DNA of 64,000 nucleotides from Lachnoclostridium sp. UBA5725 (GCA_002419585.1 DIGJ01000012.1:47183-111182), one strand, 5' to 3'; numbered from the stretch's first letter, positions 8,701 through 17,688 are shown. Program-made: numbers and translations. The notes: a model not told the origin generated them from the letters alone.

Positions 8701-8880
8701 CAATTTGCAGTCCCAGCGCACAAATAGCCGGTGCTCTAACCGAACTTATACGATTATTTTAATAAGACATAGTGAAAATCAAGTGCCCACCACTTTATTT
8801 TCACTGTTTATGGCTTATTAAAATCGACAATCGTATTGAGGTTAGAACACCGGCTATTTATGCGCTGGGATTGCAAATTG
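8701..8880. repeat. 180-nt palindromic hairpin repeat, copy 1
   Basis: The left arm from CAATTTGCAG pairs almost perfectly with the right arm ending TGCAAATTG. The stem is about 85 bp with a short apical loop near 8785-8793 and a 3-nt asymmetric bulge where AAGACATA faces TGTTTATGGCTT. The flanks TATCC (8696-8700) and AACACAACCT (8881-8890) are shared with copy 2. The element sits between the convergent BofC-like and YerB-like genes and fills most of the 8582-8908 spacer; the rest of the spacer holds no gene. Confidence 0.9.
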
Positions 8881-8908
8881 AACACAACCTATCAGTTTGA
8901 CGCATCCC

Positions 8909-10000
8909 TTATTGAATCACCAATCCATCCATCCGGTTCTCCGGATAAAGCGCAATATACGTCTTCCCCGGATTAATCGTCAATAGCTTTCCATCTTTAT
9001 CATAATAATGCATCTCTTTTGTCGCCTCGTTCTTATCCCAGGTAATCGCAACTGCTTTCCCATTTGTGATATAGAGCCCTTCCCCCTTCGTGTTTTCGAT
9101 ATCCATGGATTGGTATCCATTTTTTTTATCAATGGTCCAATAGGATACATACTGAAGAATCAAATTTTTAAAAGCAAGCTGCTCACCAGTACCTTTATCG
9201 ATATGAGGTCCATCAAATTGAAAGCGATAATAGAGCTTGTCCTTTGCATCATAAGTAAAATATGGTGATGTATATCCTGAAAATTCCAACGTAACTTTTT
9301 TAGAAGCATTTTCACCTTCCATAAGATCGGTATCTTTTTCGTAGAATCTAAAATGATTGTTCAAATCTTCGCGAAGTGTCGTTCGATAACCCAGCTTTTC
9401 GATCCCCTTCCACAATCCCTTTGCACTCGCAAATGCATTGTGTGGTGGTTTTATCGCATTGTCACGATAATAAACCGTAGAGCCAATCCCAGACAATCCA
9501 CTTAAATTATCAACGCCCAGCTCTTTGATTTTACTAGTGGCATACTTTGTATGACCAAAGTGAGCAAAGATGGCATCATACTCGTCTGCAAAACTAACAA
9601 AATAATGTCTTGCACTTCGAACAGAACCAATCTTATCACCCGTCACATCTTCAAAGATTGCCATCATACGGGTGATCCCACCCTCCACAACCGCTTCATA
9701 CATAATAGAGGCTTCTCCAATTCCTGTCTGTGGATTCGCAAATGAAATATTATTAATCATAAGTGCAATCGGTCTACGGTTCGCGATTTTTTCATCCACC
9801 CATAAGCCGGTTAATTTACTAAGTGCTTGTCCTTCATGATTTTCTTCCAGAGTAGCGGTAGGTGTCGCCGTTGGCGTTGGTGTTGGCGCTCCCTCTAGCG
9901 TATCAAAGTTATTTTCTCTTATTGGTTCTTCCTTTTTACCACACGCAGTTAAAGCAAATAACATGGCAAGCATTAAGAGAAGGATCGATTTTCTTTTCAT
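8909..10000 (-). CDS. DUF3048 (YerB-like) lipoprotein
   Basis: 363-aa predicted lipoprotein. Residues 1-20 form a signal peptide ending in the lipobox LTAC (Cys about residue 20), followed by a Pro/Thr-rich linker (repeated 'PTPTATPTAT') and the DUF3048 domain with 'RRPIALMINN', 'ARHYFVSFADEYDAIFAHFGHT' and 'PPHNAFAS' segments in parts. The family includes B. subtilis YerB; its function is unknown, and it is expected on the outer face of the membrane. The start at 10000 follows AGGAGATAAAGCA; an upstream in-frame start at 10027 lacks such a site. It begins about 37 nt after the ybeY stop and may be the last gene of that operon. Its 3' end faces palindrome copy 1. Confidence 0.88.
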   Translation of the reverse strand: MKRKSILLLMLAMLFALTACGKKEEPIRENNFDTLEGAPTPTPTATPTATLEENHEGQALSKLTGLWVDEKIANRRPIALMINNISFANPQTGIGEASIMYEAVVEGGITRMMAIFEDVTGDKIGSVRSARHYFVSFADEYDAIFAHFGHTKYATSKIKELGVDNLSGLSGIGSTVYYRDNAIKPPHNAFASAKGLWKGIEKLGYRTTLREDLNNHFRFYEKDTDLMEGENASKKVTLEFSGYTSPYFTYDAKDKLYYRFQFDGPHIDKGTGEQLAFKNLILQYVSYWTIDKKNGYQSMDIENTKGEGLYITNGKAVAITWDKNEATKEMHYYDKDGKLLTINPGKTYIALYPENRMDGLVIQ

Positions 10001-10036
10001 TGCTTTATCTCCTATATTCTTTCGCAAATACTTTCA

Positions 10037-10534
10037 TTAATCACGGCTGATACCTAAAATCTCCATAATATCTCTTTGTTTTTGCTCCATTACATCTTTT
10101 TCGTCGTCTTCCATGTGATCATAACCGCATAGATGAAGCATACTGTGTGCTGCAAGAAATGCAAGCTCACGCTCTACCGAGTGTCCGTATTCCTTTGCCT
10201 GCTCCCATACTTTGTCCATTGATATCATGATATCGCCCAAAATCAACTCTCCTGTTTCCGGGTTAAAGTATTCTTCATAATCTTCCAACCAGTCAAATTC
10301 GCCAGGTACTTCATATTCTAGCATTGGGAAAGATAAAACATCCGTAGCTCGGTCAATATCACGAAATTCTTTATTTGTCTTTTGAATCTCCTCGTTATTT
10401 GTAATCACTACATTAATTTCAGATTCATAAGGACACTCTTCATAATCAAGAACAGTCTCCGCTACACTTGAAATAATTTCTCGATAAGGAATGGCTGGCT
10501 CACACTCTAATTCACAATCAAACGTTATTGTCAC
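10037..10534 (-). CDS. ybeY: rRNA maturation endoribonuclease YbeY
   Basis: 165-aa zinc metalloprotein needed for 16S rRNA 3'-end maturation and ribosome quality control. The diagnostic zinc motif HSMLHLCGYDH (HxxxHxxxxxH) lies at about residues 130-140, preceded by 'DRATDVLSFP' and 'LGDIMIS', both family signatures. The start is a GTG at 10534 with AAAGGAG 7 nt upstream; no ATG occurs close by. It follows the HD-domain gene, phoH, yqfD and yqfC, the usual Firmicutes order. The dgkA-cdd-era genes that often continue this cluster are missing; a YerB-like gene follows instead. Confidence 0.96.
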   Translation of the reverse strand: MTITFDCELECEPAIPYREIISSVAETVLDYEECPYESEINVVITNNEEIQKTNKEFRDIDRATDVLSFPMLEYEVPGEFDWLEDYEEYFNPETGELILGDIMISMDKVWEQAKEYGHSVERELAFLAAHSMLHLCGYDHMEDDEKDVMEQKQRDIMEILGISRD

Positions 10535-10605
10535 TATTACTCTCCTTTGCCGGTTTGTCGGCTAACAAATTTTAGGTGTATGAATAATTTATTTTCATAT
10601 CCACC

Positions 10606-11916
10606 TTATTTTGGTAAATTCGTAAAATAAAACTCTTTTAAGATATGAAACTCATTCAAGGTAAGGGGAACCTTTTCGAGAATACCTTGCTCCAAACGCA
10701 CCTTAAATATATTATCAATAATTTTATCGGTGGAACGTCTTAGCTCCTTCGGTTGCTTTTCAAAATATTTAATGGTTGTAATAATACTATCGGTAAGCAT
10801 TACTATTGCGGATTCTTTTGTGTCAGGCTTTTCCATTTTTCCATTCTGCTGTTTGATTATATTTACAAGTGGAGTTGGAAGTTCCTGGAGCATCGCTAAA
10901 CGAACTCCTTCCTCTATGTAATCCCCATTTTCCAGTTTACCGATTTCATGATAAAAGCCACCGGCCTTTGCAAGTGCTTCATTTGCACCAATCTTTTTTG
11001 CCGCCTTTTCGGATAAAATACCAATCAAAAGTGAATGACGGTAAGTATTTGGCTTTTCATCATTTAATCGTTTCATTAATGGTGCATCGCTCGTAATAAA
11101 TCTTGCATAATTTTCTTCTATTTTGTCTTCTGTTTTTTCTTCTTCCTGCTCTTTTGCTTTTTCTTCGATTTTTCCCATTGCATTATTATGCTCTGTGGCT
11201 GTATTAATCGGTACCTCCATGTTATCATAAGATTCGGATTGCAATTCCTTTTTATGAATCTTTGAACAGATCTCCGTTTGTCCTGCTGCTTTATTTGGTC
11301 GTATGAAATATCCAATTATAACTAAAAAACTTCCTCCTAAAAGCATAGCCAATGAATTTGAAGAAATCGCCTGTTCAAATACAAAATTATTCATTAGAAA
11401 ATTTAGAATGATTTGAACCGATCCCACAATAAGTAACACATAAACAAAGGAAAGAAACGTATCTGTAAATTGAATCAAAATGCAAAGAATACATCCAATT
11501 ATAAAATTATAAATAAACTCTTGAATTCCATATGATTTCATACTGCAAAAAACAAAGGTAAATACCAGTTGAAAAAAGATACCCACATAAGGATGCACTT
11601 TCTTCGCAATATAGATACTTCCAATTCCCCAGATTAAGTAAATGGGAACCATTATCTCAACACATAGAAACACGGAAGAAAGAATATAACCAATACATAA
11701 ATCATAAACCGTTCTTTTTTCACGGAAAAATTCAAACTGACTTGTCAGAGAAATTGTTTCAAATGCACCAATTAGCAGTATCACAATAATATAAGTCTTT
11801 AGTAATTCATACGTCTTAATTGACGCAGTCCTTGCTATGATCACCGCGCTTATCAGTGAGGCAAGCAGAACAATACACCAAAATAGATGGGTATAATCTT
11901 TTGTTTTTGTCTTCAC
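10606..11916 (-). CDS. PgpH/YqfF-like membrane HD-domain protein with altered metal site
   Basis: 436-aa protein with six to seven hydrophobic segments between residues ~8 and 210, a charged Glu/Lys-rich linker (about 225-275), and a C-terminal HD-type domain. Its position between phoH and ybeY is that of yqfF, and PgpH enzymes there hydrolyse c-di-AMP. This copy lacks the large extracellular N-terminal domain of canonical 7TM-HD proteins (about 700 aa). The metal motif reads YHEIGKL where the family has HD, and the HHGT region reads KQQNGK; only the first His (YRHSLLIG) and the Asp in MLTDSI are kept. Catalysis is therefore doubtful. It starts 5 nt after the phoH stop. Confidence 0.8.
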   Translation of the reverse strand: MKTKTKDYTHLFWCIVLLASLISAVIIARTASIKTYELLKTYIIVILLIGAFETISLTSQFEFFREKRTVYDLCIGYILSSVFLCVEIMVPIYLIWGIGSIYIAKKVHPYVGIFFQLVFTFVFCSMKSYGIQEFIYNFIIGCILCILIQFTDTFLSFVYVLLIVGSVQIILNFLMNNFVFEQAISSNSLAMLLGGSFLVIIGYFIRPNKAAGQTEICSKIHKKELQSESYDNMEVPINTATEHNNAMGKIEEKAKEQEEEKTEDKIEENYARFITSDAPLMKRLNDEKPNTYRHSLLIGILSEKAAKKIGANEALAKAGGFYHEIGKLENGDYIEEGVRLAMLQELPTPLVNIIKQQNGKMEKPDTKESAIVMLTDSIITTIKYFEKQPKELRRSTDKIIDNIFKVRLEQGILEKVPLTLNEFHILKEFYFTNLPK

Positions 11917-11921
11917 CCCGG

Positions 11922-12914
11922 CTACCTCTTATCGTATTTTTTTAGATTTCCTCGTTTTTGCTTTGCTTCGAAATTTTCGTATGCTTTTACAATCTTTTGC
12001 ACCAATGGATGTCTTACAACATCCTGACTGGTTAAATAGGAAAATCCAATATCCTCTACCTTTGATAACACCTTAATTGCATGATCAAGGCCTGATTTTG
12101 CATTGTCTGGTAAGTCCTTTTGTGTTAAATCTCCAGTAATAATTACCTTGGAACCAAAACCAATTCTGGTCAGAAACATCTTCATTTGAGCTGGCGTCGT
12201 GTTTTGCGCCTCATCTAATATGATAAACGCATTATCTAACGTTCTACCTCTCATATAAGCCAAAGGAGCAACTTCAATTAAGCCTTTTTCTGAATTTTTC
12301 AAGTAGCTTTCTGGTCCCATAATTTGATATAGTGCATCATAAAGCGGCCTTAAATAAGGATCTACCTTACTTTGCAAATCTCCTGGCAAAAAGCCAAGTT
12401 TCTCTCCCGCTTCAATTGCAGGTCTTGTTAAAATAATACGTCCGACTTCATCATTTTTAAAGGCATTGATTGCCATAGCCATCGCAAGATATGTCTTTCC
12501 TGTTCCTGCAGGACCGATACCAAATACAATCATTTTTTGACGAATCTGATCCACATACTGTTTTTGTCCAATCGTCTTTGGTTTGATTGGCTTTCCTTGT
12601 ATCGTATGACAAATCAAATCTGAATCAATTTCTACGATTGCTTTTTCTTTTTCCTCAAAGGAAAGAGAGAGGCAATAGTTTACGTTTTGTTCGGTAATGG
12701 TGTTTCCACGCTTTGACAGTTCCATCAGCTGTGAAAATACCCGTTTTGCAGTTTCTGTATCCTTTGGATTACCAATAATTTTTAACTGATCGTTCCTTAA
12801 AACGATGGTAACTTTTAATGTTTTCTCTATTGTTTTCGTGTAGGAGTCAAATTGTCCAAACACATTTTTTTGATGTTCTGCTGGAATATCAATTGTCGTT
12901 TCCACTATGCTCAT
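11922..12914 (-). CDS. phoH: PhoH-family ATPase
   Basis: 330-aa protein with an N-terminal KH-like region and a PhoH ATPase domain: Walker A GPAGTGKTYLAMAMA, Walker B-type AFIILDEAQN and the sensor-like TGDLTQ motif. Function in RNA metabolism or ribosome maturation is suggested by constant linkage to ybeY but is not settled. The ATG at 12914 is preceded by GGAGG with a rather long 13-nt gap. It overlaps the yqfD 3' end by 26 nt, so translation is probably coupled. A further in-frame ATG at 12980 lies deep inside yqfD and has no site of its own. Confidence 0.94.
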   Translation of the reverse strand: MSIVETTIDIPAEHQKNVFGQFDSYTKTIEKTLKVTIVLRNDQLKIIGNPKDTETAKRVFSQLMELSKRGNTITEQNVNYCLSLSFEEKEKAIVEIDSDLICHTIQGKPIKPKTIGQKQYVDQIRQKMIVFGIGPAGTGKTYLAMAMAINAFKNDEVGRIILTRPAIEAGEKLGFLPGDLQSKVDPYLRPLYDALYQIMGPESYLKNSEKGLIEVAPLAYMRGRTLDNAFIILDEAQNTTPAQMKMFLTRIGFGSKVIITGDLTQKDLPDNAKSGLDHAIKVLSKVEDIGFSYLTSQDVVRHPLVQKIVKAYENFEAKQKRGNLKKYDKR

Positions 12915-14118
12915 TATTTTCCGTGTTCCTCCACTCGCTGTCCAATATTTTTCGATATGTTGTAACTGGCTGTGTAACATTCAATGTTCCACTTGCAACC
13001 ATATTTGTACCTATCCTATTTATTTTAACATTAATCGAGTGAATAATCACCCCTTTTTCGGTTATTTCTTGAATATATTTTTTTAATTTAATGGTTAAAT
13101 AGGCCTTTACATCTTCAATAGAATACAGTTTCTGTGTTGCAATATATTCTCGCTTTGTTACAAGATCAATGTTTCCAAATAAGGTCTCCTTCATTTCAAC
13201 TAATTCACTTGTATTCTCCCAGTTTTTTGTCAGAAATTCCGGTGTATTTAAGATTATTTCTTTGTCTTTTACAAAAATACGTATTTCTTTTGCAAGTTTT
13301 CCGGTATAATCCTTTCCTATATATTTTAGACTTTTTTTGTATTGATATTCATACTGGGTATTCAGCATAATGTCCCCATCTGCAACGACAGGATCTTTGC
13401 GCAACAAGATTTGATTGTCCCCAACGATATCAACGACACCCGATATTAAAATATCGCCTGCTTTCACCTCATCTCCCGCTTTCACAAGCGGTGTTCCCTT
13501 TCTTGTAACAATGGATACAATCGTTCCATCCCGATCTGCTACGATATGTACCGGCGTCGTCTGTTGCACATAAAGTTTTGGCATATTTGTCTCTTTGATC
13601 CGAACGATGAGCTTTGTTCCATCAATTTGAGCCGATACCCAGCCGATATCTTGATATTCCTTTCGAATGGATTCTTCCAGTGCCAGACAGTTTACCTTCT
13701 TTGATAAGATGAGCTGATGAATCCCATTTTGATACATATACTTCATGAGTTCTTCTTTCGTATGCGTATACTGCCCTTTTACTTCAATACTCCATATAAG
13801 CTTTGACATGAATAAAACAAGACATAGGAAACAAAGAAATCCTGTCATAAAGCCCACTCGGCTTTTTATTCTGTTTAGATAAAACGGAAGCCCAATTCTT
13901 CGTTTAATTCTAGGCACGGTTTTCGTTTTCCTTGCAACTGGTCTTAATTCTTTATAATCCTTGATATTCATGTAAAATTTATATTGATTTTTATCGCAAT
14001 TGATATTCCAGGTATATAATTCTCGCATACGGCAGAGATTTAAAAAACGTTCTGGTGATGAGCCTTTTAGTTCCACGAACAGATAACCATTGAGCCATCT
14101 TATTATTGACTGTGCCAA
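12889..14118 (-). CDS. yqfD: Sporulation protein YqfD
   Basis: 409-aa protein of the YqfD family, which is under sporulation control in Bacillus and required for spore formation in some species. The N-terminal cytoplasmic part ('YLFVELKGSSPERFLNLC') is followed by a single membrane span at about residues 91-110 and an extracytoplasmic domain with beta-strand repeats ('VKAGDEVKAGDILISG'). The best start is a TTG at 14118 with AAGGAAGGG 8 nt upstream; the first internal Met is 30 residues later and would cut the conserved N-terminus. It follows yqfC by 16 nt and overlaps phoH. Confidence 0.92.
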   Translation of the reverse strand: MAQSIIRWLNGYLFVELKGSSPERFLNLCRMRELYTWNINCDKNQYKFYMNIKDYKELRPVARKTKTVPRIKRRIGLPFYLNRIKSRVGFMTGFLCFLCLVLFMSKLIWSIEVKGQYTHTKEELMKYMYQNGIHQLILSKKVNCLALEESIRKEYQDIGWVSAQIDGTKLIVRIKETNMPKLYVQQTTPVHIVADRDGTIVSIVTRKGTPLVKAGDEVKAGDILISGVVDIVGDNQILLRKDPVVADGDIMLNTQYEYQYKKSLKYIGKDYTGKLAKEIRIFVKDKEIILNTPEFLTKNWENTSELVEMKETLFGNIDLVTKREYIATQKLYSIEDVKAYLTIKLKKYIQEITEKGVIIHSINVKINRIGTNMVASGTLNVTQPVTTYRKILDSEWRNTENNEHSGNDN

Positions 14119-14134
14119 TCGTCAAACCCTTCCT

Positions 14135-14413
14135 TTATTCACAGAATTGAATTGTCGTAATGTATCCTGTAATTTTCATATCATCCACCGTATAATATTC
14201 GATATTAAGACGTTTTCCCTCTACATGAATTCGGCCAATCTTTGTCTGGACCCGAATGCAATCCTGCGTATATTCAATAATTCCTTTATAATTCTCAATA
14301 AACAGCTGTCTTTGCCCAACCATAGATAAAAGAGGTGCTCCTGCTAATATATCAGAAGGCAGTTTCATCGTTTCGGACAATCCCTCCATGATTTCAATTG
14401 TTCTTTGCTTCAT
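14135..14413 (-). CDS. yqfC: Sporulation protein YqfC
   Basis: 92-aa YabP/YqfC-family protein. The order 'LSETMKLPSDILAGAPLLSMVGQRQLFIENYKGI' (in parts) followed by a beta-rich half is characteristic. In Bacillus yqfC is sporulation-expressed and co-transcribed with yqfD. GGAGG lies 4 nt before the ATG. It is the first gene of the yqfC-yqfD-phoH-HD-ybeY block; the rpsU terminator lies between it and rpsU, so the block should have its own promoter in 14414-14470. No clear sigma-E site was identified by eye. Confidence 0.92.
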   Translation of the reverse strand: MKQRTIEIMEGLSETMKLPSDILAGAPLLSMVGQRQLFIENYKGIIEYTQDCIRVQTKIGRIHVEGKRLNIEYYTVDDMKITGYITTIQFCE

Positions 14414-14472
14414 ACAGCCTCCAAAATAGATACTACTATCACTATATGAATCAGAGAAAAAAAAAATTCAAA

Positions 14473-14499
14473 AAGGGAGATGTTAAAAACATCTCCCTT
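14473..14499 (-). terminator. Rho-independent terminator of rpsU
   Basis: A perfect 12-bp stem (AAGGGAGATGTT with AACATCTCCCTT) closes a 3-nt loop. Read on the minus strand it is followed by TTTTTGAATTTTTTTTTT. It lies 33 nt past the rpsU stop. Confidence 0.93.
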
Positions 14500-14531
14500 A
14501 GCTTGCACAATATGATTGATACTGCAATTTA

Positions 14532-14705
14532 CTAGTATTTACGTTTACGAGCTGCCTCTGATTTTTTCTTACGTCTAACGCTTGGCTTCTCATAATGCTC
14601 TCTTTTACGAATCTCTTGTTGAATACCAGCCTTCGCACAGTTCCTTTTAAATCTGCGAAGTGCACTATCTAAAGTTTCGTTTTCTTTTACGATAACATTT
14701 GACAT
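14532..14705 (-). CDS. rpsU: 30S ribosomal protein S21
   Basis: 57-aa ribosomal protein. 'VKENETLDSALRRFKR' and the basic 'VRRKKKSEAARKRKY' tail are standard S21. The ATG at 14705 is chosen because it gives the normal family length. A strong GGGAGG lies 14 nt upstream and a second AGGTG 7 nt upstream. It has its own promoter and terminator and is probably monocistronic. Confidence 0.97.
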   Translation of the reverse strand: MSNVIVKENETLDSALRRFKRNCAKAGIQQEIRKREHYEKPSVRRKKKSEAARKRKY

Positions 14706-14780
14706 AGTCTCACACCTAACCTCCCTCCAGTTGTGAATTGTGCTCATACAACTGTTTGGGTATTTTATAGCACTATTAAG

Positions 14781-14808
14781 ATTATAGCACATTTTTTTTA
14801 TCCGTCAA
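14781..14808 (-). promoter_or_regulatory. Sigma-A-type promoter of rpsU
   Basis: On the minus strand TTGACG (14803-14808), a 16-nt spacer and TATAAT (14781-14786) form a near-consensus promoter with a TGTGC extended -10 context. Transcription would start near 14774, giving a leader of about 70 nt. Confidence 0.85.
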
Positions 14809-14844
14809 CCATTTTCTTGACAAAAGTTGTATTTTTATGAAATT

Positions 14845-17499
14845 TTATTTAATTTGACCTTCGATTATTGCCTTTACTGCCACAATTGCTTCGTCAATAC
14901 CAGCTGGATTTTTACCACCTGCTTGCGCCATGTTTGGACGTCCACCGCCGCCACCACCAACGATTGCAGAGATATCTTTGATTAAGTTTCCAGCATGTGC
15001 TCCCATTTTCATAGCTTCTTCAGTAGCCATGGCAAGTAAATTCACTTTACCCTCTTTTGCAGAGGCAAGAACAACGACACCTTCCCCTAATTTATCTTTT
15101 AATTGATCTCCTAAGGTACGAAGACCATTCATGTCGACATCGTCAACCTTTGTAGCAAGAACCTTGACACCTTTTATTTCGATTACCTGGTCCATTACAT
15201 CTCCAAGTGCATCCTTTGCCAGCTTATCTTTCAATTTCTGATTTTCAGACATTAAAGACTTAATTTCTTCCTGCATTGCTTCAATTTTCTTTGCAAGATT
15301 AGATGGCTCTGCTTTTGCAGCAAGAGACGCTTTATGCAACTCTTGTTCTACTTCGTTGTAATAAGCAAACAAGCCCTTACCTGTTAATGCTTCGATACGA
15401 CGAACACCTGCTGCAATACCAGTTTCGGAAATAATCTTAAATGCAGCGATTGTATTTGTATTTGCAGCATGCGTACCACCGCAAAGTTCGGTACTAAAAT
15501 CACCCACTTTTACAACACGAACGCTATCTCCATATTTTTCACCAAAGAGAGCCATTGCTCCGGTCTTCTTTGCATCTTCTAATGTCATAACTTCCGTAAC
15601 AACTGCTAGTCCTTTTGCAATTTCTTCGTTTACGATTTCTTCTACTTTTGCAATTTCATCCTTTGTCATAGCTAAGAAATGAGAAAAGTCAAAACGAAGA
15701 CGATCTGCATCCACATAAGAACCTGCTTGTTCTACATGATTTCCTAATACCATACGTAATGCTTTTTGTAGGATATGGGTAGCTGTATGGTTTTTACCAG
15801 TTGCCATACGATTACTTTCGCTTACGCTAAGCACCGCTTTATCTCCAACCTTTAACATACCGCGAACCATCGTTCCTACATGTCCTACTTTACCACCTTG
15901 TAGTTTAATGGTATCGGTTACTTTAAATTCATTGTCACCAAACGTAATGGTTCCGACATCCGCCTGCTGACCACCCATGGTTGCATAGAATGGTGTTTCC
16001 TCTACAATTACGGTACCATTTTGTCCATCGGTTAATGCCTGCGCTAATTCATCTTCTGTGGTAAGAACCGCAATCTTTGATTCATGAACCAGTCGGTCAT
16101 ATCCAACAAAGGTAGATGTGATCGAAGGATCAATCGATTGATATACGGTAACATCTGCACCCATGTAATTGGTCGTTTTACGAGCTTCTCGCGCCGTTTT
16201 TCTCTGCTCTTCCATAGCTGTTGTGAAACCTTCTTTATCGATAGTCAGACCTTTTTCTTCTAAGATTTCTATTGTTAAATCAAGTGGGAATCCATACGTA
16301 TCATAAAGCTTAAATGCATCGGTTCCAGCTAATACGGTTTTACCGGATTTTTTTAGTTCCTCTTCCATATCGGTTAAGATGCTAAGTCCCTGATCAATGG
16401 TTTTGTTAAATTGTTTTTCTTCCTGTGTTAATACATTAAGGATGAATTCTTTCTTTTCTTCTAATTCTGGGTAACCGTCTTTGCTTTCACTTATAACTGT
16501 TTCACTTAAGGTAGCGAGGAATTGATCTTCAATACCAAGCAAACGTCCATGTCTTGCTGCACGTCGAATCAAGCGACGAAGGACATATCCACGTCCTTCA
16601 TTTGATGGCAAAATACCATCTGAAATCATAAAGGTAGCGGAACGCATATGATCGGTAATCAAACGAATGGAAACATCCTTGGTTTCATTGGATTGGTAAA
16701 CAACACCTGCAATTTCACAGATTTTATCACGGATGGCTTTCATGGTGTCAATATCAAATACAGAAAATACATCCTGAACAACGACAGCAAGACGCTCTAA
16801 TCCCATACCGGTATCAATATTTTTCTGAGAAAGCTCGGTATAATTGCCTTTGCCATCTCCTTCATACTGCGTAAATACGTTATTCCATACTTCCATAAAG
16901 CGATCGCATTCACAGCCAACTTTACAGTCAGGGCTGCCACAGCCATATTTTTCTCCACGGTCATAATAAATTTCAGAACAAGGACCGCAAGGTCCTGCAC
17001 CATGCTCCCAGAAATTATCACATTTTCCATTTTCATCACGATAGAAACGTGTGATTTTTTCTGCTGGAATCCCCATTTTTTTATTCCAGATATCAAATGC
17101 TTCATCATCTTCAAAATAGATGGATGGATATAGTCTATCTTCTTCTAAGCCAATGACTTTGGTTAAGAATTCCCATGACCAGGCAATTGCTTCTTCTTTA
17201 AAATAATCTCCGAAGGAGAAGTTTCCAAGCATTTCAAAGAAAGTAAGATGTCTTGCTGTCTTACCAACGTTTTCAATATCACCGGTACGAATACATTTCT
17301 GGCAGGTAGTAACACGTTTTCTTGGTGGAATCTCCTGTCCTGTAAAATAAGGCTTTAAAGGGGCCATACCCGCATTAATCAAAAGTAAGCTGTTATCATT
17401 ATGTGGTACCAAAGAAAAGCTGTTCATCGCTAAATGATCTTTGCTTTCAAAATATTCCAAATACATTTTACGAAGTTCATTTACTCCATACTTCTTCAT
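14845..17499 (-). CDS. alaS: Alanyl-tRNA synthetase
   Basis: 884-aa class II synthetase that charges tRNA-Ala. Visible parts are the catalytic core with motif 'RVTTCQKCIRTGDIENVGKTARH' in parts and motif 3 'GMGLERLAVVVQ', the editing domain with zinc ligands HTATH and CGGTHAANT near residues 560-670, and the C-terminal DHHA1-type oligomerisation domain with GGGGGGRPNMAQAGG. Length is normal for bacterial AlaRS. The start at 17499 follows a GGAGGCAACTATA site. No T-box structure is visible in the 76-nt leader, so regulation is unlikely to be tRNA-sensing. Confidence 0.98.
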   Translation of the reverse strand: MKKYGVNELRKMYLEYFESKDHLAMNSFSLVPHNDNSLLLINAGMAPLKPYFTGQEIPPRKRVTTCQKCIRTGDIENVGKTARHLTFFEMLGNFSFGDYFKEEAIAWSWEFLTKVIGLEEDRLYPSIYFEDDEAFDIWNKKMGIPAEKITRFYRDENGKCDNFWEHGAGPCGPCSEIYYDRGEKYGCGSPDCKVGCECDRFMEVWNNVFTQYEGDGKGNYTELSQKNIDTGMGLERLAVVVQDVFSVFDIDTMKAIRDKICEIAGVVYQSNETKDVSIRLITDHMRSATFMISDGILPSNEGRGYVLRRLIRRAARHGRLLGIEDQFLATLSETVISESKDGYPELEEKKEFILNVLTQEEKQFNKTIDQGLSILTDMEEELKKSGKTVLAGTDAFKLYDTYGFPLDLTIEILEEKGLTIDKEGFTTAMEEQRKTAREARKTTNYMGADVTVYQSIDPSITSTFVGYDRLVHESKIAVLTTEDELAQALTDGQNGTVIVEETPFYATMGGQQADVGTITFGDNEFKVTDTIKLQGGKVGHVGTMVRGMLKVGDKAVLSVSESNRMATGKNHTATHILQKALRMVLGNHVEQAGSYVDADRLRFDFSHFLAMTKDEIAKVEEIVNEEIAKGLAVVTEVMTLEDAKKTGAMALFGEKYGDSVRVVKVGDFSTELCGGTHAANTNTIAAFKIISETGIAAGVRRIEALTGKGLFAYYNEVEQELHKASLAAKAEPSNLAKKIEAMQEEIKSLMSENQKLKDKLAKDALGDVMDQVIEIKGVKVLATKVDDVDMNGLRTLGDQLKDKLGEGVVVLASAKEGKVNLLAMATEEAMKMGAHAGNLIKDISAIVGGGGGGRPNMAQAGGKNPAGIDEAIVAVKAIIEGQIK

Positions 17500-17581
17500 T
17501 ATAGTTGCCTCCTAAAGGTTTCTAGGCACAAAAAATACGCTCTTTGGCGCTTTATCGCCCATCCATTTCAATTTATTCTCT

Positions 17582-17610
17582 ATTATAAAAAGAATTAAAG
17601 TGTTTGTCAA
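17582..17610 (-). promoter_or_regulatory. Sigma-A-type promoter of alaS
   Basis: Perfect consensus hexamers on the minus strand: TTGACA (17605-17610), 17-nt spacer, TATAAT (17582-17587). The predicted start is near 17575, about 76 nt before the alaS ATG. Confidence 0.92.
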
Positions 17611-17646
17611 ACAATGTCTAATTGGCATATCTAATTCTTTTTCCAT

Positions 17647-17688
17647 AACAATAAAAATCGGGTGATTTAACACTCGATTTTTATTGTT
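17647..17688. terminator. Hairpin terminator at the end of the his-region transcript
   Basis: AACAATAAAAATCG (17647-17660) pairs with CGATTTTTATTGTT (17675-17688) around a 14-nt loop. The A/T-rich lower stem supplies the U-tract on either strand. It lies 47 nt beyond the stop of the 39-aa gene and upstream of the alaS promoter, so it separates the two units. Confidence 0.75.

Noticed and set aside
8562..8762. Open reading frame of 66 codons overlapping the end of the BofC-like gene
   Set aside because: It runs into the left arm of the palindrome, has no ribosome binding site and no recognisable protein features.
8701..8880. Palindrome considered as an integron attC site
   Set aside because: The TCTAAC/GTTAGA steps look attC-like in copies 1 and 2, but the diverged member at 41121 lacks them, the stems are too long, and no integrase or gene cassette array is present.
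11118..11315. Lys-rich minus-strand frame inside the HD-domain gene
   Set aside because: It is out of frame with the HD gene and low-complexity only because of the Glu/Lys linker coding there.
17500..17580. Possible T-box riboswitch before alaS
   Set aside because: Only about 76 nt lie between the promoter and the start, and no T-box sequence or specifier stem is visible.
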